NCBI GenBank assembly: GCA_001579985.1
Contig: LRSR01013717.1
Coordinates: 1 to 21,775 of the forward strand
DNA length: 21,775 nt
Direction of reading: 5' to 3'
Origin: Hypsibius dujardini
Lineage: Eukaryota > Tardigrada > Eutardigrada > Parachela > Hypsibiidae
The notes under the pieces are model-generated. The model saw nothing but the letters and a program-made list of their open reading frames with translations, was not told the origin of the DNA and made no database searches. Made by a program: the position numbers and the translations under genes. Below, piece after piece: positions 7,620 through 17,017 of this stretch; positions within the stretch are counted from its first letter, which is position 1; every line of letters begins with the position of its first letter.

Positions 7620-10600
7620 TTAACGTGTAAATATGCGGAAAAGAGTTGCCCGAAGCGGCGCCATTGCCATGGTGAAAAAGACCGGGTCCAGCACGGAGTT
7701 GGTGTAATAAAGGAGTGTGCCAATGATGAGATGCCAGTAGCTGTCGTAGTCATTGAGGATGGCCATTGTAAAGTACACCATGATGGGGCTCCAGCAAAAG
7801 ATCACGCCCAACACGAGGTAGGTCAAAACAGCGAAGCTCTGTGAGGATTTCCTTATTCGCTTTCGTGGAGCATTCGCTTGTCCAACAACCGCCCTGTTGT
7901 GCGTAGTCATTTCCACAGGATCGCTGTCTCGGTCGTCGTGCAATCCGCCGGCTGATCGCTTCACCGAGCTCGTTTCTCCGTTTGCGACTGTAATGACAAT
8001 TGCCATTGCAATGGGAAGTATTTTCACGTTGAAGTTGCAAAAATGTGAAAATCAGCGATGAATTGTCAGCGATGTCTTGTTATTATTCAAAATGGTCAAT
8101 GTTTGCCACACTCACCAGTCCGTCTCACGCTGATGGCCCCAACAGTGCCCACCGTATTAGTGCGAGTTTTCGCTCCCTCCCCGGCGTTCTTGGTGGCTGC
8201 AACGTCAACCACTTTCCTGCGCTGCCGAACCTTCCACCAAATGATCGGATAAGACATTCCCACTATCAAGACCGAGGAGTTGTAGACCACCACTTGCGTG
8301 GGCAATGCCCAGTCACGTTGAGCTGTGGTGTTGACCATACAACCTCCGGCGTCGTCCACGCGGTACACCACGTCATCCATCACCAAACCTGCAGAACACC
8401 CTTGTCTTAGAACACCCGTTATGTTCAAGGTTTAATCTTACAAGGGAGCAATTACCAGTGCAACACTCAGACCATGACCAAACCTTTTTCCCTCAAAGCC
8501 TGCTCCCAAATGATGATTTTAGAGAATAATGCTGTCAGCTGACAAGGCCTTGCTCAACGGGGAAGAATCAGGGGGAATCTTAACTACAGCGTTACTTTTA
8601 CAATGCTCGCCGACATTTGATTGATTGATCAACGAAGTGAGATCTTGAAATACACAGGGAAACTTTACATCAAATTATTCACACAAAGTTGAGAATAAAA
8701 GCTGCTCAGTAATTCACAAAATGCGATCACAAACATCATGTGCCTCGAAAAGTAGTTAAATGACGTTGATGGAATTGATTTTCACCATGTAGATGCAGGT
8801 ATAGTATGACTAAAGAAATATACTGAAGATCAGAAGCGTCCATACAACCTCCGGCGTCGTTCATCATTCACACAACGTTGAGAATAAAAGCTGCTCAGTA
8901 ATTCACAAAATGCGATCACAAACATCATGTGCCTCGAAAAGTAGTTAAGTGACGTTGATGGAATTGATTTGCACCATGTAGATGCAGGTATAGTATGAGT
9001 TAAGAAATATACTGAAGATCAGAAGCGAAATGGTGCAGGGAAATTGAAGAACGACCCACGGGGCAATGTAATTTATCAATCAAGCAGTTCGTTTTCATTT
9101 TTGTGAAAGCAAAAGATTTCCTTTCAGGGAGTTACCGTGTAGAAAACCAAAAATATTCACCATAAATCAGTCAATCAAGTGTCTGCGAGGATTGCAAAAT
9201 TAAGTGCTTCAATTGAGATCTTCCTTAGTTTTTTTCTCTATTGAACAACGCCTTCTCAGCGACAACAATATTTTAAAAATCATCATCGAGGCGCAGGTTT
9301 TTAGGAAATTCTTTTGGTCATGGTCTGAGTGCTGCACTGGTAATTGATCCCTTGTAAGTTTAAACCCTCAACCCTAAAGGGCCTTTGAACCGCTGAGCGC
9401 TCCATACAAACCGGGCAGCAAGAAAATGTGCACGTATACCCAGGAGCCCAGGCAGAGTCCGACGGCGACGGTGTGGGTGTGGTGGTGCCGGTAAGAGATC
9501 GGCAGCAGCAATGCCCACACGCGATTCACACTGATCAACGAGTGGCCGTTCCGAACTGCCGCGGAGAAGGTCCACTTTTTTTAGGGACAAAATATAGTGA
9601 AAATTACACAAGGAAATACGTAATTTTCACATTTTAGAAATTGGCAATTTGTAGTCTGTACCTTTGAGTAGAGGTAGAAGTTGCAACCGATCCGACCTAA
9701 AGTACAATTTCCTTCTGCAGGGGTTGAGGCGATAAAATACCATTTTGTTTGAACTGTACCAGGGCGTCTCCCGAAATTAAGAGTGTTCACTTTTAGTAAT
9801 GTTGGTATGAAAGTTACGAGAAGCTGCAGATGGAGTAATATTAAGAAGCATCATTAGGCTCTGCAGTAGAAAAATATTCATACAACTTAATAAGTCTGGC
9901 GGGTCGCAGGACATTTCCAAATAAGCTTCACTTTAAGGCCCTAAAATAAGGTCTAAATAAACAAATCGGCCCTAAATGGCCGATATTTTATTGGACTTCT
10001 TTCTTTTCGTAGGAATTGAAACTGAAGACTATTCAATATTTGTAACAAAATTACGCATAGCCAAAGTATCCAGACATGGAGGAGCTACAAATGTCTTTGA
10101 TGGAAATGGTTTACCATTATTGATAAGGAACGGAAGGAGGATGGATTTTCAGAGAGGTTGGGGGGAAACTGCCACCTCATTTCCCGTAGCTAAAATCTAT
10201 GAGATCAGACAAATCTCCTACGAAACTTGGGAAAGTATCTGTTCCCCAGAAAGATGGACCATGCACAATCGTTGCTTAAAATTAACAGAGGACACAAATA
10301 TCAGGCAGGCTTAAATTGCACGGATAATTACTTTTTGTCCGTTTTTTAATCCGTTTCCATGACCGAATATCCATGGCCGAATAGTCTCTCGATGTGTTCA
10401 CACAACACTAATCCAATGAATTGGCTAAATGTTCATATTCTATAAGTGGCTGTGTACTTGCCTAAGGACCAGACCGGGTGAAGCTCGCTGTAAACGGTGA
10501 AGGGAAGGTCAAAGCAGGCTTGCAGCAGATCCGCAATCACCAGGCTAATAATGTACACGTTGAAGGGTGTGCGAAGGTTCCGGTTTCTGATGAAGGCCAA

Positions 10601-10780
10601 CAAGACGAGGCTGTTCAGCAGGAGTGTCGCGATGCAGAGGATAATAAAGATGAAGGGAAGGATCGCCAACAAGCGCCGGAAGTGGATGGAATATTTGTCC
10701 GCCTGGTTGCCATGTGTATCGGTTGAATTATTAATCACGAAACTGCTGCTGTTGGAGGAAATATTCAACGTGCTTTTCAT
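7620..10780 (-). CDS. Rhodopsin-class (class A) orphan GPCR, five coding exons
   Basis: Coding exons on the minus strand are 10780-10462, 9696-9662, 9574-9412, 8388-8116 and 7987-7620 (TAA), giving 385 aa. The N-terminus has three potential N-glycosylation sites (NIS, NSS, NST). TM1 is around residues 38-63, TM2 includes SLVIADLL, and the ECL1 Trp is in VWSLG. The conserved Cys starting TM3 is C111, on the 35-nt exon. TM3 ends NRV (135-137) instead of DRY and continues WALLLPISYRHHHT. The ECL2 Cys is C189, TM6 has CWSP (328-331), and TM7 has NSVLDPVFF with DPVFF (364-368) where NPxxY is usual. The tail is very short (ends FRIFTR). Intron 1 has a GC donor (AG|GCAAGT), intron 2 is 87 nt, intron 3 is almost entirely transposon-like, and intron 4 is 128 nt. 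It is a seven-TM plasma-membrane receptor. The ligand cannot be inferred. A TTG 39 nt upstream is in frame, but the first ATG is 10780. Confidence 0.88.
8428..9366. mobile_element. Long-inverted-repeat (foldback) element filling GPCR intron 3
   Basis: The two ends are long imperfect inverted copies. The left starts GGTTTAATCTTACAAGGG and continues CAATTACCAGTGCAACACTC. The right reads on the reverse strand GGGTTTAAACTTACAAGGG and CAATTACCAGTGCAGCACTC. Similarity continues inward for ~200 nt on each side (to about 8630 and 9170). Flanking TCAA on both sides could be a target-site duplication, but this is uncertain. The centre carries a ~162-bp direct duplication. No transposase frame is seen, so the element is non-autonomous. 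It covers about 92% of the 1023-nt intron, leaving ~40 nt at either end. Confidence 0.75.
8677..9027. repeat. Two-copy direct repeat (8677-8838 and 8867-9027) with a 28-bp spacer
   Basis: The two ~161-nt copies differ at only about seven positions (for example AAATGACG/AAGTGACG and TTTTCACC/TTTGCACC), so the duplication is recent. The spacer includes CCATACAACCTCCGGCGTCG (8840-8859, with one more matching T), identical to 8335-8355 in the adjacent GPCR exon. Confidence 0.9.
9976..10314 (+). pseudogene. 112-aa ORF in GPCR intron 1, possibly a decayed FLYWCH-type fragment
   Basis: An ATG-initiated 112-codon frame lies inside GPCR intron 1 on the opposite strand. From about residue 32 it reads VSRHGGATNVFDGNGLPLLI, and near the end TWESIC then HNRCLKLTED. 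The order Gly/Asp-Gly motif, Trp, Cys, then Cys-x-x-x-L-T is faintly like a FLYWCH zinc finger, found in MULE-type transposases and host proteins. The usual terminal HxH is absent because the frame stops at residue 112. No promoter, introns or neighbouring transposase domain can be seen. A transposon remnant is the most economical reading, but a chance ORF is not excluded. Confidence 0.25.
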
Positions 10781-10963
10781 GGTTAATCTCTCCGTTGTGG
10801 GACGTCGTGAAGCCGGCAAATAAGGCTACGTGGGCAGGGATGGCAAAAACTAAAATGATTTAAATAGTTGTCTTTCTGAGGCTTGAACAGTTAGGATAGA
10901 GGATAGTTAGGATAGCAGAGAGGATAGTACAGGTTAGATGGAATTGTAATCCCTCTATCTCCC
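10781..10963. other. Region immediately upstream of the GPCR start codon
   Basis: Contains GATGGCAAAAACTAAA at 10839-10854, the same terminal motif as the foldback element at 11221-11430, and a short run of GGATAG repeats (about 10890-10930). The GPCR 5' UTR and promoter should lie here. No clear TATA or initiator was recognised. Confidence 0.45.
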
Positions 10964-11071
10964 GCCCCCGTTGACAAATCATTTTCCTAAGCTTTCTGCA
11001 ATACTTGTACAAGCCACGCCCCCGTTGACGTATCATCTTCATTAGCTTTCTGGGACACTTGTACGAGCCAC
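10964..11071. repeat. 54-bp tandem duplication
   Basis: Copy 1 (10964-11017) and copy 2 (11018-11071) abut exactly. Both start GCCCCCGTTGAC, contain AGCTTTCTG and end CTTGTAC(A/G)AGCCAC, with about 9 mismatches in 54. Confidence 0.85.
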
Positions 11072-11220
11072 CACCGCACAGTAAGGATGATACGACAACG
11101 GTGGAGCCAGGTTGTCCAGTTCAGTTGCCAGATTCCCCGTCATATGATCGACAACTCTTACGTGCGACAAGTCGTCCCATTTATCACGATATTTTGTCCC
11201 CGGGACGTTTCATCCTTAAT

Positions 11221-11430
11221 ATGGATGGCAAAAACTAAACTGAAAAAAACTAACCTAAAAGTTGATTTAAAGTTTTAGTGGATAGTTTAAGTTTTAGCTT
11301 TTTTTAATTCTGGAAAAAAATGGAAGTTAAACAAAACGAAATATCTTAGTGACAAGAAGAATCTAAACTAAAACTTCTTGGTCACTAACTTTTAGATTTT
11401 AGCCTACTGACTTAAGTTTTTGCCATCTCT
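11221..11430. repeat. Foldback element with GATGGCAAAAACT termini
   Basis: The left end GATGGCAAAAACTAAACTG is matched in reverse at the right end (reverse strand GATGGCAAAAACTTAAGTC). An inner stem, TTAGTGACAAGAAG (11347-11360) against CTTCTTGGTCACTAA, makes almost the whole 210 bp foldable. Taaaact-rich and non-coding. A single extra terminal motif occurs at 10839. Confidence 0.7.
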
Positions 11431-12590
11431 TGTCCTAATTACTAGACAGCAGTTAAGGGAAGCCTCTTTACCGTACACTCTCTAGGAATAAATTAACTGT
11501 TAAATGTTGAATTGCTAATTGGAGTATAATGTAAGGTTCTTTAGCAGAAGCCGTTCGGTTTTGTCTACTTGGTTCGTTGTGTATCTTCCATGCAGGTACA
11601 TAAGTATTAGAGAAGGCTCAAGGAGAGTAAAGCCTTTATTTAAAGCCGTAAAGAAACGCCCTTTATTGATTTCTTCCCAAGACGTGGAATGAGGCATCAA
11701 ATATATTCACTCCGTCTTGATCAATAATACTCCAAACACTCTAGGATTGTTTCCTCTCGTTTTGCCTAGTATGTCCATGACCTTGGGTCGAACACACCCC
11801 ACCATGTAGGAAATCCTACAATAATACGTCATGGAGATGACTTGAGAAATGGTTGAGTTGTCGTTTCGTGAATGAGAAAATGGCTTCCACTGCTATGTGA
11901 TGAGTTGTCCTCGTGACGAATTGTCCTCGTGACGAGATATCCGTTGCACTTTGTTATTTGTGCTTTACTGCATACGTACGCATGCTGATCGGCAAACCGA
12001 TGATATGCCGGTGATATGTAATTGCATTAAAGGAAAAGGAATTTCCGGAGAAGAGGCAGAATTAACACGCAAGAAGTGGCCAGTCTCGGTTGTGTGTGAA
12101 TTTTGCAGAAGGCCAGCAGTTAATTTAGCCGCGTCATCTCTGGGACTTACTTCAGCACGACAGCACCGACAGCAGATCCCGGGAGAAAGACGTATCGCGT
12201 GGGCCTTTGACTGTTTTTGCCTTCAATAAAAATTGAATCCTTACAAGATAATCAGAGGATGATTATCACATTAATCCGACTCAAATAACCGAGGGAATTA
12301 CCGTCTTGTCGTTGGATACGTGTAAACTTAGCAGTTCATGCGTAGACCATCGGCGCCATAAAACTTTTGAATATTGACACTAAGCTGTCGGCATTGATTG
12401 ATTGAATTTTTTAGCAAGTCACAAACGGCGATCTTGGCAATCAAATATGCACAATGGTTAGGAAAAATTAGCGATGATGATGAAATGAAATGAGATACCC
12501 ATACACCGTAGCTCGGGCTCATCAGGAATCAATCACCAGTGGAACCGTTCAATCCTAGCCAAACTTTTTGTTTGAATACTTGAATACCAT
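11431..12590. other. Non-coding stretch between repeat elements
   Basis: No gene recognised. Contains a short tandem TTGTCCTCGTGACGA duplication (about 11908-11938). The stretch 12510-12570 (AATCAATCACCAGTGGAACC) resembles the end of the 8428-9366 element, suggesting older copies of that family nearby. Confidence 0.5.
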
Positions 12591-12595
12591 GTCCC

Positions 12596-13176
12596 CTAAG
12601 ATGATTTAAAAAAAATATGACTCGCGGCAAAGAGTTCCCCGTTCAACGGGGAGAAACTCGGGGACGATCTCAAATGAAGCACGTGCATTGACAATATTCA
12701 TAAAGGCTTGATTGAATGATTTATTGTGGCTCTTTTCGGCTTTCTTCAGGAACCCGACAAGGAAACGTTTTCATTTTAATGAAAACGTAAAATGGACAAC
12801 TTGATTGATTTGTTGATGATTTCTTGTTGGTTTGTGGGAATAAACCATATAATCTCCGCGACTAGTTGTTATTTTTATTCTCATTATTTCGCGGCAACAA
12901 TTCAAAGTATTTATTTTTCTCTCGACAATGCGGTGAAGATCGATTCTCCTAACGTTGTGAGGCTACTTCTGGAGGCTTATGTCGGATGGGAAAAAAGCGA
13001 TGTCAACAGAAAGCTCTTCGTGGTTTAACTGAGACGTTCAAGGTTAAATGTTAAATCATTCTATCAAACCTTCGTGACTATTGCAATGTGCGTGCGCCAA
13101 TGGAGATCTTCCCCGATTTCCTTCCCTTTCAACAGGGAACTCTTTGCCGCGAATCATATTTCTTAAAACCATTTTA
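12596..13176. mobile_element. Second member of the long-arm foldback family
   Basis: The left arm from 12596 includes CGCGGCAAAGAGTTCCCCGT and GATCTCAAATGAAGCACG. The right arm read in reverse from 13176 includes CGCGGCAAAGAGTTCCCTGT and GATCTCCATTGGCGCACG. The arms are ~130-140 nt. The same GATCTCAATTGAAGCACTT-like block and GATTGAxTGATTTA occur in the arms at 8428-9366, so the two elements are related. The centre includes a 78-codon frame (12792-13028) without recognisable domains. Confidence 0.65.
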
Positions 13177-14470
13177 GAAGAAATGCAAGAAAATGAAGTT
13201 TAATCTACATCCCCGGAAAATGGCAGACGAAAACCAATGGCAGACACAATCTGACTAATGGCCCAGATCACACCCTCATTTGCTACAAAACAAAATAATT
13301 CTCTCCGGAAAGCCAAAACTTATTCTGGATGGACCGCCACAAATAAGGCAGCAAAAAAGCAGTTCGATGAGCCGGGTGCCTTTACGAGAGATAAAGCGCC
13401 CAATAATCTCACACAAATTCGGCAAGATTTTGTCATTAAAATTGCTTTTTTGAAAAGTGCTCTTCACTTCGAGGTGCACTTCGTGATTGGAGCCTTCATG
13501 AAAAACCAACAATCCAATCGAATTGAGTTTGTGGCTAAGAATAGCCTAATATCAGGCCTTAATAATAGCAGGTTCATATTTTTTTTTCATAAGAAGAAGC
13601 ATGGCGCGCAAGAGCGGTTTGTTAGATTTTTAAGCGAATAAATAATAATATTCCCTATTGCGCTGGGCCACGGACGATTTCCATCAAAGTCCACAAAATA
13701 TTACACAGTAAGACCGCGATGAATTTTGGAATTTACCTATGAGCATACATTTTGTAGCCGATAAATGTAGAAAGAAATTAGAGTTTACATTTGTTCTTTT
13801 AAAAAAAGTTGTTTTAAAAAAAGTCTTTTAAAGTCTTGTGTAAACTCTGCGCGCGTGGACGTGGCAAAATTTGTCTCGAAAGCAGTCCTAAATTTTATTT
13901 TAGTTAAAATTTCGATACATGTAACTTCATTTTCATTTTGTGGCTGCATCACTGAAGCCGCTAAAGGCTTAGTTTGCTTACAGGCAAATGAAAAGACGAA
14001 CTTAATTTTGTTTGTTTGTTCAATTGAAATCGTTCGGAACGAGAGTTCCTTACAGTGTTTCAGAAATAACAAAACTAAACTAAAAACTTATTTAATAAAG
14101 TTTTGGAGCATTTCAGTTTAGTTGAACATATTTTCGTCCCTTTGCGCTCCTTTGCCTTCTTGATTGACTGATTATGTAGAATTCTTCCTAATCACTTTTA
14201 ACCAACAAACGACTGTAGCACATAGACACGAGTCTGCTAACTTCGGACAATTTTCACAGGGGAATTTTAGAACATTTAAAACTTTTTTAGATGATTTCAA
14301 TATTAAGAATGATTTAAAATTTTTATTTCATCGGCGATTCTTCGGATTTTTTGTTTGGCAAATTTCAAAGTTGTTCAAACACTGGAACAGTCCATTTTCT
14401 TTGATGTGCACTTAAAAATCCGGTTTACCCAATTTTTGCGGTTTATCGAAATGCAGTTCGTATTATAATT
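13177..14470. other. AT-rich stretch without a supportable gene
   Basis: Holds an ATG-started 127-codon frame at 13258-13641 and smaller frames at 13855-14121 and 14164-14415 rich in Phe, Lys, Asn and Ile. None shows a recognised domain, splice-supported extension or paralog in the window. An AAAAAAAGTTGTTTTAAAAAAAG stretch near 13800 is low complexity. Confidence 0.45.
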
Positions 14471-14473
14471 TTC

Positions 14474-14692
14474 GACATTGTCCTATCCAGAATTAAATTA
14501 AAAATTGGCAGACATCAGCCAAATATTTTTCCGACGTTAGGAGGCGGAGCTATGTACTGTATGCAACTCTGCAGCGCTTCGCTGGCATTTTCGGTCCTTT
14601 TTAAAAACTGCCCATAGCTCCTCCCCTTTGCATCCTAAAACTATTTGGCTGATGCCAATCGATTTGAAATTAAATTTGAAATGGGACATTGT
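14474..14692. repeat. MITE-like inverted repeat
   Basis: The outer ends GACATTGTCC and, on the reverse strand, AACAATGTCCC frame longer arms. The left has TTGGCAGACATCAGCCAAAT and GGCGGAGCTATG. The right in reverse has TTGGCATCAGCCAAATAG and GGGAGGAGCTATGGG. The arms are ~90 nt with a ~40-nt centre and no coding capacity. Confidence 0.75.
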
Positions 14693-15347
14693 TAAAACAA
14701 TGATATTATTGCATTTAAATGAATCATCATTTTACGGTGAAGATCGGGGGAAGTGAAATCTTCCAGTTCTTTCCCAACTTCAAAATTTCGCCTCAAACAA
14801 GTCGATCTGCATCCAGCGGATTTTACCCTGATTCAGTGGATAAAACGGAGCATCCCTCCAGCGCGTGTTTGTGCATATCGACGGGACCAGGACACATTGT
14901 GGATAAATAGGACAGCATTTTATGCCAATGTCTGCCGTTTTCCGGCGTTACATGCTTGCTCAGCGCAATCAAGCACGTACCCGATGACGATGGTCAAACG
15001 TGACTTTGCCAGACCGGCGAGTGAGCAGTTGTTGGCCACTTCACCCCCCGGCAAGGTCCGGCTGGGAGAAGCTTAATGTGACTGTCTGTCTGTCATCCAC
15101 ATGTCAGCCCTTTCTAACTCAAACCAAGAGCCGTAGAGAAAGTGCGACGCCAAATGTGTTGCCTCTTTCTTTTCACTCTGCGTAATTCACCGATTCCCAC
15201 ACTCGAACGGGCTTTTATTCACGGACGGAGCTCTGACCTTGAAGGGGAAACGGTCGGGAAGAGAGGCTATTGGAGTGATCCACGACACAGCTGGTTCTGT
15301 GGTTTATGTACCTGCCGAATTATTAACGGATTATACACATCTTTAAA
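14693..15347. other. Upstream region of the secreted-protein gene
   Basis: Should contain the promoter and 5' UTR of the gene at 15348. A GC-richer patch (14800-15080) has an open frame without ATG start, ending at 15076, that I cannot assign. A small CTGTCTGTCTGTC tract is at about 15081. No clear TATA box. Confidence 0.4.
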
Positions 15348-17017
15348 ATGACTTCCCTTTCCGGAGTAGTGGGCGTGTCCGCCTGCCTCGGCCTGATGTC
15401 CGTGATCTTTCTTATCCGCCAAATTGGTTCGTGCTGTTTTTCAAAAAAAGGGTGGAAAAAACTAAACTTTGTCACTTAATCAGGTTTCCTAGGCAACTAA
15501 AAATTTGTCGCTAAAGATTTTTAGTCGGCTTTCTTAGCAGCTACAACGTTTTGTCTAGTTTTAGTCAAAATTACTTTACTGCTCTTATTTTTTCGTTTAG
15601 TTTTCTCATTTAGCTTAATAAGTGAAACTTTCAGTCCAGTTCGGTCCGGTTCAGTTCGGTTAAAATAAGTTGATTGATTTTAGCTTTTTGTTTTTTTAGC
15701 AGTTTTGATTTAGTTTTAGTTTAAGTTACAGATAACACTTTTGGAAATTCCGGGGAGAGGAATTTTTCGCCTTTTTAGAAGACTTGAAATGATGGCGAAA
15801 CGTGTTGGCTTTTCCAGATGGCGCAGCACAGACAAGTTATTTCCCCCAAGAGCTCCACAGTGCGGCGATCAAACTGTCCAGCGACGACATTCGCAGCTTC
15901 ATCCATGCCGCCACCTTTTTGCAGAACTCCAACGTCATGGGGTTGGAGACGAAAGTTCCCAGTATGTCTTTTAATTAGTGACCTTTCACTGGTTCACATT
16001 CGGGACTTATACAAATACTACTGCTACTTGATGAATGACTGATCATTTACAATTAAATGACAGTATATAAGTTAAAACTGAAGGGATTTTGCCCAAGCAC
16101 CAATCCTAAGTAAGTCAAAATAATATAACTAATTTATGAGTAATTGAAAACAGGTTAATGTGAAATAAATAATGATCCACGTAAACGGAATTATGTCTTT
16201 CGGGTTAAATCAAAATGCTTTTAGGGTTCCCTTTTACGAAAATCTAGATTTTTGAGTTTTAATCAGTTTCAGCTGAAGGAACTCCGATGCTTCACGCATG
16301 AAGACTGTATCATCCCAATTAGGTCTGAACGTGATGACAGCTCTTCGAAACTTCGGAGCCAGCAAGGTCGGCGATTATTTCCGGACGCTGCTACGCATGT
16401 GGGCCAAATTCAGCAAGGAGGACCGAATCAAAAATAAGGAAGAGATGTTCCGGAATATCGACTCTCTGAAGATTCCCATCGGTAAGTCCGATAAATAACC
16501 CCAACCAATGCCTGCTCGACAATCATTTTTTATTTATCTCCAGAGATCAGATCGGCCATGAAAGCAATGTTTGAGGTAAGACGACCGGCCAAATTATTAT
16601 AAGACTTAAACAAATGTATAACCCTTAATCGGAACACATATACGATTAAAAAAAGAAATCTAAATATGCATGTGAAAGTTAATAGAAATACGCATGCATA
16701 GAGTTGAAAGATGATTTTAGTGGCGGAATATAAATATGAAATCAAAGTTTGAAGCTCATAAGGCCCTTTCGCTGTTGAAGCGATAAATTGATGAGTGATG
16801 GTTGATGTTTTCGCAGCATGTCGATGGATTACAAAAGGTGATAGTGAGTGCGGCCAGGACGACGACTGCCGCGCCCACAACCACCACCACCACGACTGTG
16901 GCAGTGACTGAGGAGAACACGGAAGAGGCTAACTCCACTACGTCCATTTTTGAAGCGATCGCCAGTGAATACGGCACAACTGCAGCTCCCGACAGTGACC
17001 CATCCGCGATTGTCTGA
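15348..17017 (+). CDS. Unrecognised secreted or type-II membrane protein with Thr-rich tail
   Basis: Five exons: 15348-15426, 15818-15961, 16323-16481, 16544-16575 and 16817-17017 (TGA), 204 aa. Phases close (1,1,1,0). Donors are GTTCGT, GTATGT, GTAAGT and GTAAGA. Exon 3 must start at 16323 (AATTAG|GTCTG), because nearer upstream AGs put a stop in frame or break phase. Residues 6-22 (GVVGVSACLGLMSVIFL) form a signal peptide or signal anchor. Residues 27 to ~135 are predicted helical and charged (SSDDIRSFIHAATFLQN, VGDYFRTLLRMWAKFSKED). From ~148 a run ARTTTAAPTTTTTTVAVTEE, and later NST, suggest O-glycosylation of a mucin-like stalk. The tail is acidic. No cysteine-rich or enzymatic motif is present and I do not recognise the family. 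AATAAA at 17117 fits its polyadenylation. An ACTAAA-rich tract fills intron 1. Confidence 0.75.
15440..15760. repeat. AACTAAA/TTTTAGT-rich low-complexity tract in intron 1
   Basis: Begins GGAAAAAACTAAACT and ends GTTTTAGTTTAAG with many TTTTAGT-type words between. Composition resembles the 11221-11430 foldback, but the arms do not pair cleanly, so a shared origin is only possible. It occupies most of the 391-nt intron. Confidence 0.45.

Noticed and set aside
7599-8410. Plus-strand ORFs over GPCR exons
   Set aside because: Antisense shadows. The minus strand encodes ECL2 to TM7 with conserved motifs.
12792-13028. 78-codon ORF inside the second foldback element
   Set aside because: No domain, no splice context, and it lies between inverted arms. 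Probably chance.
13258-13641. 127-codon ORF in AT-rich DNA
   Set aside because: ATG start present, but there is no recognisable domain, paralog or regulatory context. Left unassigned rather than called a gene.
14753-15076. 107-codon open frame upstream of the secreted-protein gene
   Set aside because: No ATG near its start and no domain. It could be a missed exon but nothing supports joining it.
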